Assembly (NCBI GenBank): GCA_012959845.1
Contig: DUCL01000100.1
Coordinates: 625 to 12,550, forward strand
Direction: 5' to 3'
DNA length: 11,926 nucleotides
Origin: Candidatus Poseidoniales archaeon
GTDB lineage: Archaea > Thermoplasmatota > Poseidoniia > Poseidoniales > Poseidoniaceae
Within the stretch, counting starts at the first letter, position 1. Each line of letters begins with the position of its first letter. A program made the translations under genes and the position numbers. Below, in pieces: positions 1-5,571 of this stretch. Under the pieces are notes generated by a model that made no database searches, had not been told where the DNA came from, and saw nothing but the letters and a program-made list of their open reading frames with translations.

Positions 1-32
1 TAAGCAGTACAAGTCTTGGCTCTCTCAGTCAT
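1..32 (-). CDS. 5' end of a gene running off the left edge, function unknown
   Basis: An ATG at 32-30 is preceded by a strong Shine-Dalgarno sequence, GAGGAG, at 43-38 with a five-base spacer. The frame stays open to the window edge and reads MTERAKTCTA. Ten residues are too few to identify it. An early Thr-Cys-Thr-Ala is reminiscent of small archaeal zinc-ribbon proteins that begin with a Cys-x-x-Cys knuckle, but the second cysteine would lie outside the window, so this is a guess. It follows the OB-fold gene on the same strand by about 95 bases and could share its transcript. A TATA-like CATAAAG near 85-78 could also give it its own promoter. Confidence 0.5.
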   Translation of the reverse strand, partial: MTERAKTCTA

Positions 33-127
33 AATAACTCCTCAGGAACAAAGTCGCCCACGCCCTCCCCTTCTTTATGGTTGCGTGACAAATCGGCTCA
101 ATTCCACTGTCAAAAACAGTTTCTACC

Positions 128-475
128 TTAGCGGTCAAGGACTGTTAGTCTACCATTTTTGCCAGTGCTAACCACTAGTTCACCCTCTCTTTCACGACAC
201 CAACCAGATTCGATACGAATTATGTCTCCAGTTTGCACACTTTTTACTTGTTCATCCCATAGAACAATTCCTACTAATCCACTTTCATCTCTACCGCAAG
301 CAGCAGCGACAGGACCGGTGTAGCGAGTTGTTGAAACCATTCTTCGAGGATATACTCGGAGGACTACTAATTCTATCCTGCTAACTCCTCTATTCGCTCT
401 TAAATCTGCGACCATTTGCCTTGCTGACATTTGGCGCATTTTCTCCTTTTGGTGTATCCTATTGAACTCAGCCAT
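128..475 (-). CDS. small OB-fold nucleic-acid-binding protein (SSB/RPA-like)
   Basis: This gene encodes 115 residues. Residues about 35-113 read as a single OB-fold of the archaeal SSB/RPA kind: a first strand IELVVLRVYP, a central GLVGIVLWDEQ strand, the linker VQTGDIIRIESGW, and a closing strand near VSTGKNGRLTVL. The pattern of a short strand ending in LWD/LWDE followed by 'GDxIRIENG' is typical of single-stranded DNA- or RNA-binding OB-folds, so binding of single-stranded nucleic acid in the cytoplasm is likely. The basic N-terminal 34 residues (several Arg/Lys) may also contact nucleic acid. There is no zinc finger and only one OB domain, so it is not a full RPA. It lies 69 bases downstream of rlmE on the same strand. 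The start is uncertain: ATG 475 has AAGGAG 14 bases upstream, which is too far, whereas AAAAGGAG lies just before the internal ATGs at 439 and 430. The true protein may therefore be 100-103 residues. Confidence 0.85.
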   Translation of the reverse strand: MAEFNRIHQKEKMRQMSARQMVADLRANRGVSRIELVVLRVYPRRMVSTTRYTGPVAAACGRDESGLVGIVLWDEQVKSVQTGDIIRIESGWCREREGELVVSTGKNGRLTVLDR

Positions 476-480
476 GAAAA

Positions 481-496
481 TAAGGAAATCTCCTTA
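481..496 (-). promoter_or_regulatory. hairpin carrying the only upstream Shine-Dalgarno of the OB-fold gene
   Basis: On the minus strand TAAGGA, a four-base loop GATT and TCCTTA form a perfect six-base-pair stem. The AAGGAG that would serve ATG 475 sits in its 5' arm and runs into the loop. It could sequester that ribosome site, act as a weak 3' end for rlmE, or be chance in AT-rich sequence. Confidence 0.3.
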
Positions 497-544
497 ACCA
501 TTATCAAGCAAATGCATTCCAATTAATGAATTGCAATTAATTTG

Positions 545-1282
545 TTACTCGGTTTTCTTTTTACGAACAGAGAATGAAGATTTGATTATTTCTGGGCCCT
601 CTTCAATATCTTCTCCGCTGAGTTTTTTATTCAATTCCAATTCATATGTATCACTAATATTTACATCGGCGACAGCCCAAGGTTGATACCTTCGGCAAAT
701 CAAATACACTTCGGATGATGAGTTTCTACTTGCGTGAGGTGAATGTCTCCTGACATCCTCGAAATGCGGTCTAACCGCATTTATCAATTCTTCAACACCA
801 ACTCCCTGGAATAACTTTGTTACGAAATGTCCACCTTTGCACAAAAATGGTAAAGCGAAATCAAATACTTCTGTAACTAAAGTCATGGCAATTGCTTGGT
901 CCATATCCCATTTGCCAGTAATATTTGGTGAAATATCCGAAATGATACTGTTAAGTTGTCGCCCATTTAGATATGCAAGAACTTTATCTTGTGTATGCGG
1001 GTCTGTAATATCTCCCACTAGAAGGACTGCGCCCTCAATTGGTTGGCATGGTTCAAGATCTACACCCACGACATCGCCTTCCTCTCCTACAAGTTCTAAT
1101 GCAACTTGCGTCCATCCTCCAGGAAAACATCCGACATCGAGAATTACATCTCCTTTGTCTATCAGTTTGAAACGTTCTTGAATTTGCTTGAGTTTGAAAG
1201 CGGAACGTGCTCTATATCCACTGGCTTTGGCTTGTCGCCTCCACGTATCACGCTTGTGATTCTCAATCCAATGGTCAGCCAC
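545..1282 (-). CDS. rlmE: RlmE/FtsJ-type 23S rRNA 2'-O-methyltransferase
   Basis: The 245-residue product belongs to the FtsJ/RrmJ family, which uses S-adenosylmethionine to methylate the 2'-OH of a uridine in the A-loop of large-subunit rRNA. The N-terminus has the family signature RARSAFKL, with catalytic Lys30. The SAM-binding glycine loop is DVGCFPGGWTQ (49-59; the usual form is DLGAAPGGW). The acidic residue after strand 2 is in VGVDLEP, and SDISPN supplies catalytic Asp116. TKLFQG supplies Lys156 and SSSEVYLI supplies Glu191. The K-D-K-E tetrad is therefore complete. The last 45 residues form a charged tail. I see no TRAM domain there, although some archaeal homologues carry one. Translation begins at GTG (1282-1280), with GGAGGGG seven or so bases upstream. 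The gene is first in a minus-strand group with the OB-fold gene and diverges from the thioredoxin-fold gene at 1379. Confidence 0.96.
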   Translation of the reverse strand: MADHWIENHKRDTWRRQAKASGYRARSAFKLKQIQERFKLIDKGDVILDVGCFPGGWTQVALELVGEEGDVVGVDLEPCQPIEGAVLLVGDITDPHTQDKVLAYLNGRQLNSIISDISPNITGKWDMDQAIAMTLVTEVFDFALPFLCKGGHFVTKLFQGVGVEELINAVRPHFEDVRRHSPHASRNSSSEVYLICRRYQPWAVADVNISDTYELELNKKLSGEDIEEGPEIIKSSFSVRKKKTE

Positions 1283-1318
1283 AATAACCCCTCCTGCTCA
1301 AGTTAGGCTCGCTCACCC

Positions 1319-1362
1319 CTCTTTGATGAACTCTCCTCTCATAATACCGATTAATCAAAGGG
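1319..1362. promoter_or_regulatory. inverted repeat in the divergent rlmE / thioredoxin-fold promoter region
   Basis: CTTTGAT at 1321-1327 is the exact reverse complement of ATCAAAG at 1354-1360. One G-T and one further C-G pair extend the match outward. The arms are 26 bases apart and flank AT-rich sequence (ATAATACCGATTAAT) that could hold a TATA element for either gene. A regulator-binding dyad is possible, but the arms are short and only one copy is present. Confidence 0.25.
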
Positions 1363-1378
1363 ATGAAGGGGTCGGGCT

Positions 1379-2332
1379 ATGTGGCGGTGTTTGATGGCAA
1401 TCAATCACGCTCGCTTCAGTGCATTTGTGATTCTTTCAGTGATGATGATTGCCGTTCAAATGCCAATTGCAACCAGTTATTCTGCTGACTCGCAAAATCA
1501 AATGGAAACCATTAGTGGAGGACGCAGCATATTAATCGAAGAATATACTGCAACTTGGTGTCCTAGTTGTGCTGAAATCGAACCGTATTTGATGGACTTC
1601 GCAAATACACACGGTTCCAGAATTGCCATGGTAGCATACCACCCAAGTGATGATGTGGATGCATTTCAACCACTTGCTGCACAGAATAGGATAAACCGAT
1701 TACAAATCACCCACCCCGATTTAGCCTCAACTCCTACATTTATTGTAGAGGATGGAGCGCTAAGAGTTGGCCCTGATTCTTGGCCTGATGTCAATTCCGA
1801 TATTCTCAATGAGGAAGTAAAACGACAATCTTACACTCACCTAAGACTTGACATTCAGCAGGATAATGATACTTGGACTGCCTCGGCAAAGGTTATTGAA
1901 AACGATTCAATCGTTGATGGACAATTGACGATAATGATTGTTCAGCATCAAAAGATAGTACCTGACGGTTTTGATAACCCTGGTGAGAATACAAGGGATA
2001 GAGTGCTTACCGCTATTGCAGAATGTGAGATAAATAGTTCAACTATTACTTCAAATGTTAATTTATCATCTGCTCAAGCAACTATCTGTCTTGATGATTT
2101 TACAGTGACATTTACTCCTGAAAATGAGTTTTTTAGCGTTCTATTAATTCACGAGCCGACTACTTCACAACTTGAAAATGGAACTAGTGGAACATTTGGC
2201 GTTGTTGAATATAAGAGCAATAATGTTATTTCGACTCAGGGCGATTACGATCTGATTGATAATTCAATCATTATTTTTGCTTTTATTTTCCTTGGCTTTG
2301 CATTGATTTTCAAAATGAGAAGAAATAATTGA
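1379..2332 (+). CDS. exported thioredoxin-fold protein with C-terminal membrane anchor
   Basis: This is a 317-residue protein. Residues about 11-30 form a hydrophobic signal sequence ending near ATSYSA. Residues 50-150 form a thioredoxin fold: strand ILIEEYTATW, the redox motif C61-P-S-C64, and the cis-proline loop STPTFIV with Pro119. Residues about 150-285 form a beta-rich domain with two further cysteines (216 and 237) that could form a structural disulfide. A single membrane span at 295-312 is followed by KMRRNN, a positive stop-transfer tail. The layout places the redox domain outside the membrane. The likely role is thiol-disulfide exchange on exported proteins; whether it oxidises, reduces or isomerises cannot be read from sequence. 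The signal peptide, thioredoxin fold and trailing beta domain recall Omp28-like bacterial proteins. ATG 1379 has AAGGGG upstream; ATG 1394 is an alternative. It diverges from rlmE. Confidence 0.9.
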   Translation: MWRCLMAINHARFSAFVILSVMMIAVQMPIATSYSADSQNQMETISGGRSILIEEYTATWCPSCAEIEPYLMDFANTHGSRIAMVAYHPSDDVDAFQPLAAQNRINRLQITHPDLASTPTFIVEDGALRVGPDSWPDVNSDILNEEVKRQSYTHLRLDIQQDNDTWTASAKVIENDSIVDGQLTIMIVQHQKIVPDGFDNPGENTRDRVLTAIAECEINSSTITSNVNLSSAQATICLDDFTVTFTPENEFFSVLLIHEPTTSQLENGTSGTFGVVEYKSNNVISTQGDYDLIDNSIIIFAFIFLGFALIFKMRRNN

Positions 2333-2441
2333 TACGAACCTTGCATTATTGCGCCGAATTACAGCATTGTGCCCCGAAAACAGGCGTCAAACGACGCATT
2401 GAACCGCATCTTTGATAAGTGTAGGAGTTGATTATAATACA

Positions 2442-2711
2442 ATGGCAGAAACATGGGAAGACATAACATGGGAGGAGGAGACTCCTCTAAAGGAGTGGGT
2501 TGTCGAGTACATCGCTTTGGTAAGTGGGGAGAAAATCCACCACCTTTCTATCCTGTATGGGGAGAATCACCAAGATGTGCAAAGAAGCCTTCTTCATGAA
2601 CTACGACGAACATACCACGACAGTGACAGGATTGATGTCACAGTTCTTAGAATGGAAGAAACTGTGATGGAAACTGATGCTTTACACTTTGAAGGATATT
2701 TTATTCCTTGA
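2442..2711 (+). CDS. small acidic hypothetical protein
   Basis: This gene encodes 89 residues from ATG 2442, and I do not recognise it. The product is acidic and tryptophan-rich at the N-terminus (ETWEDITWEEE). A probable helix (PLKEWVVEYIALV) follows, then a second amphipathic helix with QDVQRSLLHELRRTYH. It ends with a hydrophobic strand-like stretch, RIDVTVLRMEE...LHFEGYFIP. There is no signal peptide, membrane span or cysteine, so it is probably a cytoplasmic alpha/beta protein. The frame is open from TTG 2412, but ATG 2442 is preferred. GGAG lies 15 bases upstream, which is too far, while TTTGATAAG at 2411-2419 is placed about right for a TATA box feeding a nearly leaderless transcript. 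It ends one base before the convergent stop of the VKOR gene. Codon use resembles its neighbours, supporting a real gene. Confidence 0.7.
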   Translation: MAETWEDITWEEETPLKEWVVEYIALVSGEKIHHLSILYGENHQDVQRSLLHELRRTYHDSDRIDVTVLRMEETVMETDALHFEGYFIP

Positions 2712-2712
2712 T

Positions 2713-3303
2713 TCAATTTTGGTGCCATTCTCCAGAGTCATAGAGTTTGCCCATTTTCCAGAACCCGTAGATCAATAGGAGATTACCAATATGTACAGCT
2801 GTGCAATACGGGCAAATTGTTTTCATCACAGATTCAGCATACATCAGCCAAGCAATTGCTAAAACACCTGTTGAAGTAACAATAAATCCTAATTTAATAT
2901 TTGTACCAACCCAATCTGCTTGTGGTTCCTTGCTAATACTCATCAAGATCCATAGGAAGAATGTATAGATCATGATACCAAATAATGCCCAGCGAATCCC
3001 TAACATTGGCACCTTATTGTAGTCCTCATTACCGAGTACATCATCGCAGGAAAACATATTACTTGCAACGCAAAAACCTGCACCTTCTGAAATTGTATTG
3101 GAAATCCATAGCGTCATTGCAGCAATGATAAATCCAGACAATGCAATTAGTGTAGAGCCAGTAAGAAGTCGCCCTCGTGTCGTTTTCAAAGAAGGAAATT
3201 TATCTGACAGGGAAGCAGACAATGATTCACCTACAGGCGTGATTAGAAGTGCACCAATTACCATCGGAATTGAAAGTATTGCCAAAAGAGTATTTGAATC
3301 CAT
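2713..3303 (-). CDS. VKOR-family disulfide-forming membrane protein
   Basis: The 196-residue product is a polytopic membrane protein of the vitamin K epoxide reductase family. These enzymes take electrons from a thioredoxin-fold partner and pass them to a quinone, so driving disulfide formation outside the membrane. Spans are visible at about 5-23, 46-68, 103-122, 137-158 and 168-184. The family cysteines are present: a loop pair, Cys78 and Cys86 (the latter in FSCDDVLG), and the active-site C164-P-Y-C167 at the start of the last span, followed by TAVH. The stretch VPMLGIRWALFG matches the usual 'GIPxAxLG' helix. The start codon abuts the stop of the upstream thioredoxin-like gene as TGAATG, so translation is probably coupled. 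Unlike some bacterial VKORs it is not fused to a thioredoxin domain; the partner is the separate gene just upstream. Confidence 0.93.
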   Translation of the reverse strand: MDSNTLLAILSIPMVIGALLITPVGESLSASLSDKFPSLKTTRGRLLTGSTLIALSGFIIAAMTLWISNTISEGAGFCVASNMFSCDDVLGNEDYNKVPMLGIRWALFGIMIYTFFLWILMSISKEPQADWVGTNIKLGFIVTSTGVLAIAWLMYAESVMKTICPYCTAVHIGNLLLIYGFWKMGKLYDSGEWHQN

Positions 3304-3999
3304 TCAAGCACCATCCTGAGGGACCAATCTATTTATGGCTTCATAGAATTTTTCTTCCTGATGTTCAGGACTTGCCCAAGCAATCATCCCATCTGGCTGA
3401 ATCAAGAAATAGGTAGGTGTTCCGCCGATTTTCCAATTCTCCATATGTGTTTTGTCCAAATCATCGATAAATGGAATTGTAAATGCTTGTCCATCTCTAG
3501 TTGAGCAATCTTGATTTCCAGAATTACACATTTCTCCTGCCGTCAAATCTCTAAATGCCATTATTTCCTCTCTTGAGGTATCGTGGCCTTGCAATCCGGT
3601 AAGTTCTGTTGCACTAGCAATGAAACTAACATGAGGTCCGTTCCATTGAGGGTTTTCAGTAGTAAAGTAGTTTGAAGCCTCTTGATATTCCTCTGCTGTA
3701 TTGAAGCAATAAGGACAATCGGTATCCATGAATTCAATCATTACCCACTGGCTATCTTTAGTATCATTATTGTCAATCGACCAATCATAATCGTAGTAAG
3801 TTTGCAAGTCAAAGTCCTGCCATCCTGAACCATTGTATGCTTTACCAACGATATTTGGCGCTCTATCGCCCTCTTTTGTTCCAGTGGTAACTGGATTTGA
3901 CGTGAAACTAATAACCATCATTGCTGCTAAGAATATTGCAATTGCAGTTAGTGCTGTATCCATTCTTGCATCGCCATTTTCATCATATTTTATTTTCAT
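3304..3999 (-). CDS. membrane-anchored thioredoxin-like (DsbA/TlpA-like) protein, VKOR partner
   Basis: This is a 231-residue protein. A short charged cytoplasmic N-terminus is followed by one membrane span at about 15-33 that anchors it. The thioredoxin fold begins with EGDRAPNIVG (43-52) and contains WVMIEFMDTD leading to the redox site C95-P-Y-C98. The cis-proline loop GGTPTYFLI has Pro195, and the terminal helix contains EKFYEAINRL. An insertion between the active site and the cis-proline carries a second cysteine pair, Cys158 and Cys165 (GEMCNSGNQDC), a possible extra disulfide. The gene precedes VKOR with no spacer and follows the epimerase gene by 18 bases. GGTGA lies upstream of the ATG. 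By known VKOR biology it should oxidise exported substrates and be re-oxidised by the VKOR protein. That pairing is inferred from adjacency and matching CPYC motifs. Confidence 0.92.
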   Translation of the reverse strand: MKIKYDENGDARMDTALTAIAIFLAAMMVISFTSNPVTTGTKEGDRAPNIVGKAYNGSGWQDFDLQTYYDYDWSIDNNDTKDSQWVMIEFMDTDCPYCFNTAEEYQEASNYFTTENPQWNGPHVSFIASATELTGLQGHDTSREEIMAFRDLTAGEMCNSGNQDCSTRDGQAFTIPFIDDLDKTHMENWKIGGTPTYFLIQPDGMIAWASPEHQEEKFYEAINRLVPQDGA

Positions 4000-4017
4000 T
4001 TTTTCACCTTCTCTTTC

Positions 4018-4962
4018 TTACAAACCAATTTCTTCAATTAACGCACGAGCTGTATGCCTAATTGCTTCTTCGGAATTATAATTGACATCAAAGCCAATTT
4101 CTAACATTTTATCGATAGCCAACATCGCTCTTGGAATATCTCCTGCCCAGCCTCTATCTCCACCAGTGTATTCTATAGAAGCCCCTGTACAACCGGTTTC
4201 TTCTACGACAATTTCTGCAATTCTTTTTACAGATGCTGTGTCATGACTTCCTAAGTTGAATAGATTTACACTGTCATTGGAATTTGCCATTACATGCAAG
4301 ATTCCATCAACACAATCTCCGACTTCCATGTAGGATTTCTCCTGTAAGCCATTTCCTAATACCTCTAAACGACTAGGGTCGGCTTTTAATTTGTGAATGA
4401 AATCAAAAATCACACCATGAGTACCTCTGGTTCCAATGATGTTTGCAAAACGGAATATCCAAGCCTGGAATCCGAAAGTTCCAACCCAACTGGAAATCAA
4501 TCCTTCACCTGCTTGCTTGCTCGCACCATATAGCGAAATTGGCAAACATGGTCCATGGTTTTCCGGAGTTGGCATTGGTGCATCTTCACCATATACTACC
4601 GAAGAAGAAGCGAAAGCAATTTTATTGACTCCTTCTATGCGCATTGCTTCAACAATATTGTAGGTAGCAATAGTTCCTTGCTGCAAATCAGTATCTGTTA
4701 TTTTTGTGCCCAATCTAATATCTGGATTTGCTGCTAAGTGGAAAACGCATTCAATTCCACTCATTGCAGAAAGGACATCTTGGTAATTTGTTATGTCACC
4801 TCTAACCAATGAAACCTTACCAGAATCAATATGATTTTGGATGAAATCAAGGTTACCGCTTGACAGGTTATCAATAACAACTACTGTATCACCTCTCGAA
4901 ACCAATCTATCGATTAAGTGTGAACCGATGAATCCAGCACCACCGGTGACTAAGGCTCGCAT
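4018..4962 (-). CDS. NAD-dependent sugar-nucleotide epimerase/dehydratase (extended SDR)
   Basis: The 314-residue product is an extended short-chain dehydrogenase/reductase of the GalE-like class, acting on an NDP-sugar in the cytoplasm. The Rossmann motif is TGGAGFIG (6-13), followed by VVVIDNLSSG with Asp31, which selects NAD over NADP. The active site shows ASSSVVYG (118-125) and Y145-G-A-S-K149, the YxxxK pair. RFANIIGTRGTHGV and QEKSYMEVGDC match the substrate-domain region of UDP-glucose/UDP-GlcNAc 4-epimerases and related dehydratases. The length is normal for the family, and the exact sugar cannot be assigned. GTGAGGA lies upstream of the ATG. It leads a minus-strand group with the thioredoxin-like and VKOR genes, an odd pairing of sugar and redox functions that may only reflect a shared promoter. 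A TATA-like element at 5044-5036 is well placed to drive it. Confidence 0.93.
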   Translation of the reverse strand: MRALVTGGAGFIGSHLIDRLVSRGDTVVVIDNLSSGNLDFIQNHIDSGKVSLVRGDITNYQDVLSAMSGIECVFHLAANPDIRLGTKITDTDLQQGTIATYNIVEAMRIEGVNKIAFASSSVVYGEDAPMPTPENHGPCLPISLYGASKQAGEGLISSWVGTFGFQAWIFRFANIIGTRGTHGVIFDFIHKLKADPSRLEVLGNGLQEKSYMEVGDCVDGILHVMANSNDSVNLFNLGSHDTASVKRIAEIVVEETGCTGASIEYTGGDRGWAGDIPRAMLAIDKMLEIGFDVNYNSEEAIRHTARALIEEIGL

Positions 4963-5035
4963 GGTTCTTCCTCACACCCTCTATGTATCAGTGTTTTCAA
5001 ATACTGACCTGTTGATACTAGCAAAAATTAGAGAA

Positions 5036-5044
5036 CTTATATGG
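5036..5044. promoter_or_regulatory. TATA-like element between divergent genes
   Basis: CTTATATGG on the plus strand reads CCATATAAG on the minus strand, so it resembles an archaeal TATA box in both directions. The plus-strand start would fall near 5065, ahead of ATG 5104. The minus-strand start would fall near 5012, ahead of ATG 4962. Which direction is used, or whether both are, cannot be decided from sequence. Confidence 0.4.
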
Positions 5045-5103
5045 CCGTTGATGTGATTCGTTGAAATTACTGTGCAGCAGAAATGCGTATAGGATGTGTA
5101 AAC

Positions 5104-5367
5104 ATGGTAAAAAAAACTGAAACAAAGAAGACAGAAACTGAGAACGAAGAAAATACTGGCAACAGTGTATTGATTGGATACGTTAGGCGTAGCAATGCTG
5201 GTGGTGCAATAAAATTGAGCATCAATACCAGTGCATTTGCTGATTGCTCAACATATGTGACAAGCGATGGTCAGGCCTATGTGCCACTGATCATTTCTTT
5301 GAATGCCCTCAACAAAGTGTTGAGTGGAGAAAGAGCGGTAACAACTGTTTCCCAATTCCAAGACTGA
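5104..5367 (+). CDS. small hypothetical protein with charged N-terminal tail
   Basis: This gene encodes 87 residues, and I do not recognise it. The first 20 residues are a low-complexity Lys/Glu/Thr/Asn tail, probably disordered. Residues 21-87 look like a compact alpha/beta domain, with strands such as SVLIGYVRR, AIKLSINTSAF and AYVPLIISL, then a helix LNALNKVLSG and a final ERAVTTVSQF strand. There is no signal peptide or membrane span and only one cysteine. The strand-rich pattern is compatible with a small nucleic-acid- or protein-binding domain, but no diagnostic motif supports either. ATG 5104 is chosen because AGGATG lies seven bases upstream; an in-frame ATG at 5083 has no ribosome site. 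It diverges from the epimerase gene and is followed by a structured gap before the glycosyltransferase. Confidence 0.75.
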   Translation: MVKKTETKKTETENEENTGNSVLIGYVRRSNAGGAIKLSINTSAFADCSTYVTSDGQAYVPLIISLNALNKVLSGERAVTTVSQFQD

Positions 5368-5404
5368 AAATAGACAATTTTCATCCAGAATAATATTCAA
5401 GATT

Positions 5405-5424
5405 AGTTTCAATGCGTTGAAACT
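5405..5424 (+). repeat. eight-base-pair inverted repeat downstream of the small gene
   Basis: AGTTTCAA at 5405-5412 and TTGAAACT at 5417-5424 form a perfect hairpin with a TGCG loop. It lies 38 bases past the stop of the preceding gene and could mark or protect that transcript's 3' end. No T-run follows directly, so a classical terminator is not shown. Confidence 0.5.
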
Positions 5425-5440
5425 CACCTACTGAGGTTTC

Positions 5441-5472
5441 GCTCATCTTCATTCTGAGGAATATTGATGAGC
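5441..5472 (+). repeat. longer imperfect hairpin in the same intergenic gap
   Basis: GCTCATC (5441-5447) pairs with GATGAGC (5466-5472), and ATTC (5451-5454) pairs with GAAT (5459-5462) around a TGAG loop. A symmetric three-by-three internal loop separates the two stems, giving 11 of 14 positions paired. With the hairpin at 5405-5424 it makes the 5368-5562 gap unusually structured for AT-rich DNA. It could be a 3' UTR element or a small RNA. The rest of the gap holds TATA-like TATTAAATA (5513-5521) and AATATTTA (5536-5543) ahead of the glycosyltransferase. Confidence 0.45.
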
Positions 5473-5571
5473 CAAAATATCCTTAACAGCAGCACATAAT
5501 CAAAATTTACGCTATTAAATAAGCATTAATAATCCAATATTTAGGGTTATTATTTTCAAATAGTGCTAAAT

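Noticed and set aside
2384..2397. Small GCGTC-AAAC-GACGC hairpin upstream of the small gene at 2442.
   Set aside because: Only five base pairs with no flanking signal; expected by chance at this length.
5406..5423. GTTTCAA...TTGAAAC, which resembles the ends of some CRISPR repeats.
   Set aside because: There is one copy only, with no spaced repetition nearby and no cas genes.
5431..5472. Possible C/D-box guide RNA (CTGA boxes and TTGATGA).
   Set aside because: The boxes are in the wrong order for C-D'-C'-D, the C-like box lacks the purine at its first position, and the sequence is better explained as a hairpin.
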